Part shown: piece by piece, positions 48,468-58,327 of the stretch
How the letters are laid out: the number at the start of each line of letters is the position of its first letter
How positions within the stretch are numbered: the stretch's first letter is position 1
Origin: an uncultured Bacteroidia bacterium
GTDB taxonomy: Bacteria > Bacteroidota > Bacteroidia > Bacteroidales > UBA932
Assembly (NCBI GenBank): GCA_902780935.1
Contig: CACZHP010000016.1
Coordinates: 1 to 58,327 of the forward strand
Reading direction: 5' to 3'
Length of the DNA stretch: 58,327 nucleotides
Program-made: the position numbers and the translations under genes
The notes under the pieces: model-generated
What the model saw: the letters and a program-made list of their open reading frames with translations, nothing else
The model's database searches: none
What the model was told of the DNA's origin: nothing

Positions 48468-51400
48468 ATGAGTAAGAAATTCAAATCATTGATTGTCCTT
48501 TTGCTGCTGGCGCTCAGTGCTACAACTGTAGGCGCCCAGCAAAGTAAAAGGCTGACAGTGCAGATTCAGAACGGAACCGTCCTGGATTGCATTAAATCCA
48601 TTGAGAACCAATCGGATTACACTTTCATCTTCAGCAACTCCATCGGAGTTGACAAAAAAGTAACTGTCAACTTGCGTAACAAGACTTTGCCTGAAGTGCT
48701 TTCGGCCGTTTTCACACCAAACGGAATCACTTATGATGTCTCGGGTAATCATATTACCCTGCAACTCTCTCAGAATCAGCAAGTTGGGGGGGGGTAAAAG
48801 AACTATAAGCGGAAAACTCACCGACAGCAATGGCGAGCCGGTCATCGGAGCTGGTGTCGTGGTTGTCGAGGATCCCTCGAATGGCACTGTCACGGATGCG
48901 AATGGTTATTGGTCAATCACAACCCAGCCTGGCAATACCCTGAGATTCTCATCTATCGGAATGAAAACGATGGACATGAAGGTGGGGAACTCCAATACAT
49001 TGAACCTGACAATGGACAGTGACAACCTCGCTCTTGATGAGCTCGTCATAGTAGGTTACGGTACCCAGAAGAAGTCAAGCTTGACCAGTTCCATCACAAC
49101 CGTTGAGACTGAGAAACTTGAGGAGCGTGTCATGCCACACCTCTCCAACGCTCTCCAGGGTCTAACTCCCGGTGTTGAGATCCGCCAGTCTGGTGGACGC
49201 CCCGGTTTCTCAACGAACAAGTTTGATATCCGTGGCTCTTCAAGGTCAACTTTTTCAAGCAACAACCCTCTTGTGATTGTTGACGGTATCGTTGGAGACC
49301 TTGAGTCTGTCAACCCTAATGACGTTGAGAATATCTCCATCCTGAAGGATGCCGCCGCGGCGTCAATCTACGGAGCCCGCGCTACCGGAGGTGTCGTCCT
49401 CATTACCACCAAGAAAGGTTCCTCGGGAAAAGTTTCCATCAATTATAATGGTACCTACGGTGTCGAAGTCAACCCCATCTCTCGTCTCGGCAAGCATATT
49501 CTCAGTTCCCAGGATTGGATGAGGGCCAATAACGAGGGTTCCGCCAATGATGGCAACGCTCCTATCTATTCCGAGGCTCAGATTGCTGAATATGATGGAT
49601 CCAATCCTGATAAACCCTATTCCCATTGGTTAGACGGGTGGCTTCCCAAGTCATCTGCCATCACTTCACACAATGTCAGTGTCAGGGGTGGAAATGAGAG
49701 GCTCCGCGCTTACTCATCTGTCGGCTATCTGTGGCAGGACGGTCTTTTCAAACAGGATGACTACAAGCGCTACAATGGCCAGATTAATCTCGACTGGACC
49801 ATCAACAAAAAGCTTTCGGCTGATGTCTCTTTGTCTTACTCGCATGTTGATCGTATGCAGCCCATTGATGCGAGAGGAGACAACATCCGTATGATCCTCT
49901 ATCCACCTATCAATCCGATAAAGTGGTCTTCCGGGTACTACTCCACGAGTACCTGCGTCAATCTCTTCGAGAACGCGGGTAACATCCTCAGCGATTCTGA
50001 CAACCTGCGAATGAACGCTGGCCTTAAGTATGAGATCCTTTCCGGACTGAATCTCAAATACAGTTATGGAATGGTCCTCGGCTACGGCAAGACCAACACT
50101 TACAAAGCCAGGTATCAGCAGGGCACCAAATCCCCAAGCGTTGTCCCCAACTTTAACGCGGCCGCTTCGGTGAGTGAGTCCTGGAGCAACAGCAGGTACC
50201 AGAGTCACTTGATTACTCTCGACTATTCCAAGACCTTTGGAATGAAGCACAACCTCTATGCGATGGTCGGTTTCCAGAGTGAGGAGGATATCAATCACGG
50301 TATCTCAGCCAGCTCTAAGTATTTCGTCAACAACAGTCTCCGTGAGCTCGCCGCTTCTACCGGAAAGGGTCTTGACCGTACCGGCAACGGAGATGGCACA
50401 CAGTGGGCCATGGCCTCATTCATCGGCCGTATCACTTATAACTACGCTGAGAAATATCTCCTTGAGGCGACCGCTCGTTATGATGGATCCTCCCGCTTCT
50501 CCCCGACCAACCGCTGGGGCTTCTTCCCTTCGGTGTCAGCAGCTTGGAGAATCAACAATGAGAGTTGGATGAAGAGCGCTGACTGGCTCACCAACCTCAA
50601 GCTAAGGGCTTCATGGGGACAGCTCGGAAACCAGGGCTCCGCTCTCTATCCTTTCGCGACCCTCGTGAATATGGGTACCCAGACCTTCGGCAACGGCCAG
50701 GTAGCGACCGCGGGATTTGGTGTCGCCCCCAGCACAACTCTGACTTGGGAGACCAAGACCACGATCAACGCTGGTCTTGACTTCGGTTTCTGGGACCAGA
50801 GATTGACCGGTTCTGTTGATGTCTTCCGCGATCTTACCGACGGAATTCTCGGCACTCCTACCCTTCCTACCACCTTCGGTGCCTCAGCACCTGTCCAGAA
50901 CAGCTTCACGGTAGCCAACAGAGGTTGGGAATTCAACATCAAGTGGGCTGACACCGTTGGTGACTTCGCTTATGAGGTTGGCTTCAACATGTCAGACGCT
51001 CGAGACAAGGTCCTTTCCCTCGGTGAATTCGGTAGCTATGACGAACGCTTCGCGGATGGTAAGAAGAAAGTCATCATCAGCAGCGCCGGCCAGGGTCTGT
51101 ATTATGGAGAGGGAACTTCGATTAACTCTCTCTACCTCTATCAGACCGACGGACTTTTCTATGACCAGGCTGAACTCGATTCCTGGAAGGCCGCTCTGAA
51201 GAATACCGGTCCTTTCAAGAACACGAAGCCTGGTGACATCAAGTTCATCGACCGCGATGGCAATGGTGAGATCAACAGCAACGACCGCTACTTCGACACT
51301 AAGCGAGACATCAACCCTCATTTCATCTATGGTATGAACTTCGGGGCAAGGTTCAAGAATTTCGACCTGTCGATGGTCTTCAACGGCGTTCTCCAGAGAC

Positions 51401-51849
51401 TTAACTTCAGGAACCGTGACGGCCATTATATGACTGGCAACCGTCTTAGCTTCGCTCTCATCGACGTGAACTACAATGAGCGTTACACCAATGATAACCC
51501 GAACAAGTGGGCATATCAGCCGCGTGTCACCCTGAACAACTGGATATCCAACGCATACAGCCCTTGCCTCTGCGATCCTTGCGAGTATATGCTTGTCAAC
51601 CTTGGATATATCCGTCTGAAGAACCTCCAGTTCGGTTATACCATTCCCCAGAGGCTCACTCAGAAGGCCGGAGTCTCCAAACTCAGGATCTATTTCTCAG
51701 GTGAGAACCTTTTCTACATCGCTCCTGGATACAAGGAACTTTTGGATCCTGAATCCTTCTGGTCCACGGTGCCTTCCGGCGACAGCTCAGGAACCGTTTA
51801 TTACGGCCCTTCAAAGGCTTTGACCGGCGGTATCTCCATCACTTTCTAA
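48468..51849 (+). CDS. SusC-like TonB-dependent transducer with a G9 frameshift
   Basis: The gene reads in two frames. 48468-48797 encodes signal peptide (MSKKFKSLIVLLLLALSATTVGAQ) plus an STN signalling domain (LTVQIQNGTVLDCIKSIENQSDYTFIF ... GITYDVSGNHITL) and stops straight after nine Gs (48786-48794). The other frame resumes at GKRTISGKLTDSNGEPVIGAGV (CarboxypepD_reg-like), plug (LDELVIVGYGTQKKSSLTSSIT, FDIRGSSRST, LKDAAAASIYGARA) and barrel to ITF. Eight or eleven Gs would join them into 1126 residues, the usual size of STN-bearing SusC proteins. Either phase variation, slippage or an assembly error. Function: outer-membrane glycan import with SusD, plus signalling to FecR. Confidence 0.88.
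48786..48794 (+). repeat. Poly-G tract (G9) in susC
   Basis: Nine consecutive Gs, the longest G or C homopolymer I see in the window, located between the STN codons and the rest of susC. Count decides whether the receptor is made full length. Confidence 0.9.
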
Positions 51850-51868
51850 TTATTAAAGACGCAGTGAT

Positions 51869-53674
51869 ATGAAAAAGATATATATTATTCTCGCGACAAT
51901 AGCGGCTCTGGTCACTTTCTCTTCTTGTGAGGACTTCCTCGACAGGCAGCCTATGACCCAGCTTTCGGTTGATACTTTCTTCGCGTCTGACGCTGACTTC
52001 GGCATGGCCGCTGATAATCTTTATGGCAACTTTGTCAGGGATTTCAGTGATTTCTGGCTTGATTTCCGTTCAGACATGACCGCTGTGTATGGAAACAAGA
52101 GCGGTAACCGAAGCTATTCCGCCCTTTATGACGGTTCGATGACCACAAGTTCTGTGAGCATGTTCTGGAATTACACCGCTGTCAGAAACGCTTTGCTCTT
52201 CCTTGATAATCTTTCAGCGAAGGGTAAGGACATCTGCACCCCCGCTAATTATAACCTCTATGAGGGAACCGCTTATTACTCACTGGCTTACACCTATTTC
52301 AAGCTATTCCAGGCTTATGAGTCAGTCCCGCTTGTGAAGGAGGTTCTTAGTGATACCGACTGCGATATCGCCAAATCCCCAAAGGAGGATGTCTGGGCTT
52401 ACGCTCTCGAGTGCGTCGACAAGGCCATCAATGACCTTCCCAGCCTTGGCCCTGGCGAGCGTGAGAGAGGCCGTCTTACCAAACTTGTCGCCCTCACTTT
52501 GAAGGCGGATATGACGCTTTACGCATCCACTTACTACAATGGCGCCCTTTCCGGCGCGTCCTATTCGGATGCCGCCTCCGCCGCCACTGCCGCTCTTACC
52601 GAGGCTGATGCCAAGGGATATGGGCTTGCGGAAAACTTCGACAACCTCTTCAATTGCGAGCATCAGGCTGAAGCTGACGCTCAGAAAGAGATCATCTTCG
52701 AGAAGGTGTACCTGAAGGATGTAGCCACCAACACGATCAACCCTCAATTCGCATTCTTAAGCATGCCTCAGCCTCGTGGATATGAAGACGCCGCCATTTC
52801 CCCGAATTTGGTGGAGCGTTTCCAGTACAAGGATGGCAAGACCGCGGGCAAGTCCGCTCTCTATGATCCCAAGCATCCTTGGGACAATATGGATCCCCGT
52901 TTCTCCGAGGAATGCGCTTATCCAGGTAAGTACATCGAGTATGCCGACGGGACAGGTTTCATCTACAATAGCCTTTCTCCTGATTCATATGACGCTGATG
53001 GAAACGTTGTCGGTCCTGAACTGGGTGAGTACATCTTCTCTACCGCCGACGCCGCTACCATTGACCGTAACGCCTCCGGCTATCTTTGCTACAAGTATTG
53101 GGATCGCCAGCCGTCATACAGCACAGCCAAGTCATACCAGAGCTTCATCAACTACCGTTATGGCGAGCTTCTCCTCATGTATGCGGAGGCTATCCTGAAC
53201 AGTAAAGGCGCCAGCGATGAGGTTTATTCAGCCCTCACCAAGCTCCGCGCCCGTCCGTCGGTCGGTATGCCCGCCATCACCGCCGCTGACTATCCTACAA
53301 AGGAGTCTCTCATGCAGTGCATCATGGATGAGAGAGTAATCGAGCTTATGTTCGAAGGCAAGCGCTATTTCGACAACAAGAGATGGCACAGGATGAAAGA
53401 GTCCCTTGAGATGAGGCACCACATCATCGGTGTCCCTGTCAAGTTTGACTCTGAGGGCAATCCAACAGAATGGGCTACCAGCATTGATCTTCCTGTATCG
53501 GTTAAGGATCCCACCAAGACCGTGACTTTCGAACTTCCCGCATTCGATGACGCGAGGATCAATTTCCAGTTGGGTCAATCAATGGGAGACAGGGACTATA
53601 TCTGGCCTATCCCTCAGAACGCGATTGACAGAAGTAATTCTGGTGCTCTTGTGCAACACGATATTTGGAAGTAA
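51869..53674 (+). CDS. SusD/RagB-family nutrient-binding lipoprotein
   Basis: A 601-aa surface lipoprotein that lids the SusC barrel and binds the glycan. Lipoprotein signal MKKIYIILATIAALVTFSSC, then EDFLDRQPMTQLSVDTFFAS typical of SusD starts. TPR-like helical parts (AVRNALLFLDNLSAKG; YSLAYTYFKLFQAYESVPLV), the conserved FINYRYGELLLMYAEAILN and RVIELMFEGKRYFDNKRWHRM, ending DYIWPIPQNAIDRS. It follows susC by 19 nt. A strong intrinsic terminator lies 35 nt after the stop and separates susCD from the following hydrolase. Confidence 0.95.
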   Translation: MKKIYIILATIAALVTFSSCEDFLDRQPMTQLSVDTFFASDADFGMAADNLYGNFVRDFSDFWLDFRSDMTAVYGNKSGNRSYSALYDGSMTTSSVSMFWNYTAVRNALLFLDNLSAKGKDICTPANYNLYEGTAYYSLAYTYFKLFQAYESVPLVKEVLSDTDCDIAKSPKEDVWAYALECVDKAINDLPSLGPGERERGRLTKLVALTLKADMTLYASTYYNGALSGASYSDAASAATAALTEADAKGYGLAENFDNLFNCEHQAEADAQKEIIFEKVYLKDVATNTINPQFAFLSMPQPRGYEDAAISPNLVERFQYKDGKTAGKSALYDPKHPWDNMDPRFSEECAYPGKYIEYADGTGFIYNSLSPDSYDADGNVVGPELGEYIFSTADAATIDRNASGYLCYKYWDRQPSYSTAKSYQSFINYRYGELLLMYAEAILNSKGASDEVYSALTKLRARPSVGMPAITAADYPTKESLMQCIMDERVIELMFEGKRYFDNKRWHRMKESLEMRHHIIGVPVKFDSEGNPTEWATSIDLPVSVKDPTKTVTFELPAFDDARINFQLGQSMGDRDYIWPIPQNAIDRSNSGALVQHDIWK

Positions 53675-53708
53675 TAGTATAATTTGTTAAACTTACATTC
53701 GTGAGAGT

Positions 53709-53738
53709 AGGGGTGCGATTCTCTCGCACCCCTTTTTC
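53709..53738 (+). terminator. Intrinsic terminator between susD and the six-hairpin gene
   Basis: AGGGGTGCGA (53709-53718) and TCGCACCCCT (53724-53733) make a perfect 10-bp stem, loop 5, followed by TTTTTC. It ends 5 nt before the next ATG, so downstream expression depends on read-through or is reduced relative to susCD. Confidence 0.85.
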
Positions 53739-53743
53739 GTTTT

Positions 53744-56239
53744 ATGAAGAGATATTGTTGTCTTGCTGTTTTCGCCGCACTGCTGCCATTGGCGGTCTCA
53801 GCGCAAAAGATGCCGTCGTTCACCCCTGAACAGTTCAAGGATGACCCGGCGAAAGAGTGGTGCTACCTTCAGAAGTCGCTGACTGCTATAGGGGTACCCT
53901 TCCAGAAGACGATCCACACGGTGACGTATGACGGATCGCTCTTTAACCGCCACAACGAGCTCAACCTATATTACGGCGAGTCGATGACCCCTGTGTTCGC
54001 CAGGCAGAAGACCTTCATGGAGGGTTGGATACCTGTCGTGCAGTATGACTGGACTGAAGACGGTATTGCGTACGCCCTCGAGATGTTCGCTTATCCTTTG
54101 GACGGTTATGATTCCGAGGGCAGCGTCGGATTCGTGAAGATAAGCGCCAAGAATGTCGGGCGTAAGAGCGCCAAGGCCTACCTCACCGCCGGCACCCGAG
54201 GTTACATCAAAGACTACAGGGATCATTTCTCGGGAATGGATCTCGGCGCCGAGGCGGCGATGGGTGAGGGCGAGGTGACTCTCGGCGGCAAGACGATATA
54301 CACCTTCGACAGCACTCCCACGTCGAAGTTCTCTGTTGACGGCGAGGTCTATAGCGCCCCTTTCATCCTGCGTGACAAGGGTGTCGGACTCGACACTCCG
54401 TTCGCGTCCGTGATGTACGTGGAGGACCTGAAGCCCGGAGCGTCAATGGAATGTACTTTCAAGCAGCCGCTGGTGCCCGCTGAGGGAGCGTTCGCCGAGG
54501 CTATAAAGGCGGCGGATTATGACTCATATCTCGCGAAGACGATAGCCTACTGGCGCGCTGAGATTGGGGACAAGGCTCATTTCTCGATACCTGAGGCCCG
54601 TGTGGACAACGCATATAAGGCATCGCTGGTACATCTCATGCTCGCTACACGTACCTTCAAAGACGGGCGGAAGTCACAGACTGATGGCGTGCCTTATCCC
54701 ATGTTCTTCCTCACTTCCGGTCCCCAGATGATCCTCGCTTACCTCGAAGCGGGTAATTTTGAGATGGCGAAGATGCTGGTTTCCAACGCTATCACTCAAC
54801 AGGAGCCAGACGGGCTTTATTTCGACCGTTCACTGGCGCACGGCGGAGTCATTCCCACCGCCCACGGTCACGTCCTCTACATGATCGGCGCTTATTGGGC
54901 TTTTACCCACGATGAGGTGTTCATGGAGAAGGCTTTCCCCTCCATAGTGAAGGCGATGGATTACATTAAGAATGCCACCGCTGAAGACGAGTATGGACTT
55001 CTTCCGCCTACCTATCAGTATGACAATGAGATGATTGACGGCCACTATACCAGCAACAACCTCTGGGCGCTTCTGGGTTTGCGCATGAGTATCCGTATCG
55101 CCCTTGATCTTGGGAAGACATCCGAGGCTGAGGCTTGGACCGCTCTCGAGAAGGAGTATAGCGGCAGCATAATGAGAGGCGTTGAGGCGTCTGTCCGCCC
55201 AGACGGTTACGTGCCCACTGCCTTGTATTCATACAAGGTCGGCAAAGAAGCGCTAAGGAAATTCTCGAAGTTCCGTTCCGACTGCGACTGGGAGAACATG
55301 CTGCTGGCGTATCCGATCGAGCTTCTCGAACCTTCACACCCTTATGTGGAAGGAACCCTTAAGCATGTTCGCAAGGGTTATGCGGAAGGTGTGATGACCT
55401 ACCGTCACGGCCTCCACCTGCACCAGTATATCACCGCGAACATGATCGAGCAGTATATGGTCCGTGGCGAGAGCGAGATGGCGGTCACCGACTACTACCA
55501 TCTCCTGCTCCACTGCGGCTCGACCCACGAGGGCTTCGAGAACATGGTGTGGCCATGGCAGAACCGTGAGCTCATCTCTGTCCTTCCGCCTCATGCCTGG
55601 GCTTCCGCCAAGGCCGCTGTCCTCACCCGTAACCTCCTTCTCTATGAGTATGGCGGTAAGTGCGGTCAAGATCCGGGGCGAGAGCTTTTCCTTCTCTCCA
55701 CCCTTTCCCCGGAATGGCTGAAAAAGGGCGATGTGATCGAGATCTCCGACGCTCCGGTCGAGAACGGTACTGTCAGCGCGACGCTAACCTCAAAGAAAAA
55801 GAAGGCAGTCCTGAGGTTCAGGGGCGATTTCAGGACGGCTCCCTCCGCGGTCAAGTTCCGTATCCCTTATTGCAAGGAGCTCGTCTCTTTCAAGTCCGAT
55901 GACAAGTGCGCCCGCCTTGAGGACGGTTGCATCGTGCTCAATCCCGGCTTTAATAAGCTTGTACTCAAGTGGAAAGACAAGCCGGAGGCCTACACTGACA
56001 ATTTCGCCCGTCTGCTCGAGCTTTACCGCGACTGTAATGTCTTCCTCACGGTGGATGAGGCTGATGAGGAGGCGCCAGTGGTCCGAGAGGGCAAGGCTTT
56101 CCTTAAGCCCGGCGAGAAGGACGGCCGGAGGGATATCCTCAACTTCGAGCTTGTCAAAAACGCTTTCCTTTATGAGATGGACCGCCGTCACGCTGATGGG
56201 GAAGTGCCTGATTATAAGAGCCAAAAAGCTTTATTATAG
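53744..56239 (+). CDS. Exported six-hairpin glycosidase-like protein
   Basis: An 831-aa secreted protein with a signal peptide (MKRYCCLAVFAALLPLAVSAQ). Residues ~25-270 look like the N-terminal beta-supersandwich of GH15/63/65-type enzymes, and ~280-640 form an (alpha/alpha)6 toroid: ARVDNAYKASLVHLMLATRTF, MILAYLEAGNFEMAKMLVSNAI, YQYDNEMIDGHYTSNNLWALLGLRMSIRIALDLG, CGSTHEGFENMVWPWQNREL. A C-terminal beta domain ends the protein. Family and substrate are not identified; acidic residues for an inverting or hydrolytic mechanism exist (DGLYFDR, THEGFEN) but are not assigned. Located right after susCD, it is probably a PUL enzyme; the next lipoprotein starts 5 nt after its stop. Confidence 0.75.
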   Translation: MKRYCCLAVFAALLPLAVSAQKMPSFTPEQFKDDPAKEWCYLQKSLTAIGVPFQKTIHTVTYDGSLFNRHNELNLYYGESMTPVFARQKTFMEGWIPVVQYDWTEDGIAYALEMFAYPLDGYDSEGSVGFVKISAKNVGRKSAKAYLTAGTRGYIKDYRDHFSGMDLGAEAAMGEGEVTLGGKTIYTFDSTPTSKFSVDGEVYSAPFILRDKGVGLDTPFASVMYVEDLKPGASMECTFKQPLVPAEGAFAEAIKAADYDSYLAKTIAYWRAEIGDKAHFSIPEARVDNAYKASLVHLMLATRTFKDGRKSQTDGVPYPMFFLTSGPQMILAYLEAGNFEMAKMLVSNAITQQEPDGLYFDRSLAHGGVIPTAHGHVLYMIGAYWAFTHDEVFMEKAFPSIVKAMDYIKNATAEDEYGLLPPTYQYDNEMIDGHYTSNNLWALLGLRMSIRIALDLGKTSEAEAWTALEKEYSGSIMRGVEASVRPDGYVPTALYSYKVGKEALRKFSKFRSDCDWENMLLAYPIELLEPSHPYVEGTLKHVRKGYAEGVMTYRHGLHLHQYITANMIEQYMVRGESEMAVTDYYHLLLHCGSTHEGFENMVWPWQNRELISVLPPHAWASAKAAVLTRNLLLYEYGGKCGQDPGRELFLLSTLSPEWLKKGDVIEISDAPVENGTVSATLTSKKKKAVLRFRGDFRTAPSAVKFRIPYCKELVSFKSDDKCARLEDGCIVLNPGFNKLVLKWKDKPEAYTDNFARLLELYRDCNVFLTVDEADEEAPVVREGKAFLKPGEKDGRRDILNFELVKNAFLYEMDRRHADGEVPDYKSQKALL

Positions 56240-56244
56240 TCGAC

Positions 56245-58327
56245 ATGAAAAAAACATTATTCTTCTCTTTGATAGTCCTGGCCATTTCCGGTTGTTCTCG
56301 TGACCTTCCGTTTGAGCCCCAGATCCTGTCGTATGACGGGAACAAGGTAGAGCGGACTTTCGCCTTTGATGGCGGAAGCCTCTCCTCCGATGGCGCGGGG
56401 CAGTGGGATGTCGATGTAAAAGAGAGCAAGGTCTCAGACGAGGCCACTGACTACTCTCTGGCCTTCACAATGAAAGGCGGGGAAATGACCTCCGGTGGTG
56501 CCGCGGTGCGGTTTGAATTCGACAATTGGAGCACGGAGAACTATGTTTTCGCCCCGTGCTATCTTTACGGTGGCAACCGCTTCCGGATCATGAGGATCGG
56601 CTATGCTCCCTTCATCTACGATCCCTCGGATCGTCCCCTTGACATGCCTATCACGACGACCAATATCCCTCATTTGTCAAATGACGGTAGTGACTCGTAT
56701 GTCGATTTCAAGACCAGCAGCTGTGCGACGCCTCTAGCCGGTTTCTATGACAAGTCGGCGAAGAAGGGTTTCTTCATCCTCACCGGTCAGGACACTGTAC
56801 TGGGAGATGAGGCGTTCTTCATCAACGAGTATCCTTCCGAGGGGCGGCTTACCATCCGCCTCTCAGTCCCCGGGGTCCGTGAGCACCGCTACGTAATGTG
56901 TAACGCTGACAACCCTAGCGACGACAAGGGTGTGGCGTTGAAAGCGGGCGATTCGATCAAGATGCGTCGACAAGTTCCTTACGATACGCAAGGATATATC
57001 TGGCCAGAACGAGTACCGCTACCTTGAGCCGTTCAGCAGTATCGCCGAACTTATCTATCAGCATCATTTCGAGCATAAATGGTACGAGGACAAGGATTTC
57101 GGGTATGTCTGCAACAAACCCTGGCTAGATAACCGCTTCGCCCATCTCCAACTCGGTTGGAACGGAGCTCCGGTCTATTCACTGATGCAGCTCGCTCGTC
57201 CGGAGTCACAGCCTGATTATAATGAGATTCTCCGCAGGGTCAGCCGGACCTTTGACTCCATCGAATACATGCAGCGGGAGTCCGGGCTTTTCAACGGGAT
57301 AATGATGAGAGGTGTTTTCTACGGTGATAACTTCAAGGAGTGTGATCAAGGAAACCGTGATGTTGCTATGGTTCTCCGCACGGCTCTCACCATCTATTAC
57401 GGTCTGCAGTGCTTTGACATGCTGAGACTCCAGGGACATGACGATATGATTAAACCAAGCTGGGAAGAATGCCTCCGCAAGGCCAGTGACGCCCTTTGCA
57501 CCCTATTCAACCGCTATGGTGAGTTCGGACAGTTTATCTCAGCGTGCACAGGTGAGATTCATACGCCCAACTCCACTCAGGGAGTGATGTCGATCGGTGC
57601 GTTGGCTTATGCGTCGAAATATTATGGAGAGCGGAAGTATCTGGATATCGCGATGAAAGCGGGGGATTACTATTATGACAGGTTTCTCTCAAAGGGTTAT
57701 ACCGGCGGGGGCGCTGCTGAGATCCTTCAGGCCCCGGATAGCGAGTCCAATGCGGAATTCACGGAATCCTACACGGTCCTTTACGAGATTACCGGAGACA
57801 AGAAATGGCTCAAATACGCCCAAGATGCCGCCGCTCTGTTCTCCACCTGGGTCGTCTCCTACGACTATAAGTTTCCAGAGGAGTCCGTCTTCGGACGGCA
57901 CGATGTCAAGTCCGCCGGATCTGTGTGGGCCTCCGTCCAGAACGAGCACAGTGCTCCCGGAATCTATGTGATGTCAGGGGATTTCCTTCTAAAAATTTTC
58001 CGTGCCACTGGAGACAAACGTTACCTTGAACTCGATAGGGACATGGCGCACAATGTTGTGCAATATGTCAATACCGAACATAATAGGATCCAGGCGCAGG
58101 GTGGTCTCGGCTATGCTTCTGAACGTGTGAATATCGGTGACTGGGAGGGAACGAATCACATTGGAATGATTCCACAGGATGATTCCAATCAAGCCTGGGA
58201 GAATGTGGCGCTTTTCCATACCACCGAAAACCCCGGCATCTACGTCCAGCCTGACAAGGGAGAGATCACCGTCTTCGACCATGTCAAGGCGAGAATTGTC
58301 AGCGGCGACGCCTCAAGCGTCACTCTT
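56245..58327 (+). pseudogene. Six-hairpin lipoprotein, frameshifted and cut by the window end
   Basis: Frame 1 (56245-57027) encodes a lipoprotein signal (MKKTLFFSLIVLAISGC) and a beta-rich domain, ending at WPERVPLP. The +1 frame from about 57002 stays open to the window end and encodes an (alpha/alpha)-toroid: NEYRYLEPFSSIAELIYQHH, GNRDVAMVLRTALTIYYGLQC, FISACTGEIHTPNSTQGVMSIGALAYASKYYG, AEFTESYTVLYEITGDKKWLKYAQDAA. The frames should be joined; removing one base in GGATATATCTGG (56991-57002) would give QGYSGQNEYRYLEP. A real mutation or a sequence error are both possible. The family within six-hairpin glycosidases is unknown, and the C-terminus lies beyond the window. Confidence 0.7.

Overview
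The window looks like a Bacteroidales (phylum Bacteroidota) chromosome segment. Supporting signs are the SusC/SusD pair with an ECF sigma/FecR switch, TAnnTTTG-type -7 boxes with TTTG about 19-20 nt upstream, DUF4783, DUF5686, DUF5106-like and DUF4974 proteins, and many secreted or lipoprotein enzymes. Genus cannot be assigned from the sequence. No rRNA or tRNA gene was recognised.

Layout. (1) 1-6059: the end of a six-hairpin (GH63/mannosylglycerate-hydrolase-like) gene with glycerate kinase 4 nt behind it, a secreted SH3 protein, a phosphodiesterase plus EEP-phosphatase pair on the minus strand, and a nitroreductase. (2) 6060-24977: core genes, namely a 1131-aa sensor kinase coupled to rlmH, DUF4783-DUF5686-lnt, rng, a 29-residue bS22/COX24-like protein too short for routine ORF calling, HU, lon, ung-coaD-thioredoxin-like, class II aldolase, a lipoprotein hydrolase and a TMEM43-family protein. 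(3) 25052-28222: a surface-type beta-propeller lipoprotein and a TonB-dependent receptor resembling BtuG/BtuB. (4) 28223-29175: about 950 bp without a convincing gene, full of stem-loops and bracketed by a direct repeat. (5) 29176-31939: PnuC-type transporter and a GH3 enzyme. (6) 32040-34340: an AT-richer island in which a HigB/HigA-like toxin-antitoxin pair and an ORF6N/PLD-like gene are two tandem cassettes, each preceded by the same roughly 30-bp leader and followed by the same remnant of a PD-(D/E)XK (Rpn-type) nuclease gene. (7) 34490-58327: a polysaccharide utilisation locus (PUL) with GDPD, GH106-like, SGNH, GH2-like and alpha/beta-hydrolase enzymes, an IS4-family insertion, duplicated fragments, then ECF sigma, FecR, SusC, SusD and two more six-hairpin proteins.

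The PUL carries all three coding lesions in the window: a Trp-to-TGA nonsense codon in the GH106-like gene, a G9 homopolymer frameshift in susC exactly between its signalling (STN) domain and the receptor, and a frameshift in the last lipoprotein. It also holds an IS, an IS1634-like remnant, a duplicated GH2 3' end and a relic of a second ECF sigma gene. The first 34 kb has no comparable lesion, so the locus seems to be remodelling or decaying, or its regulation may be phase-variable. The most novel candidates are the G9 tract in the SusC/FecR/ECF circuit, the Rpn-tailed cassettes, and the hairpin-rich non-coding segment.
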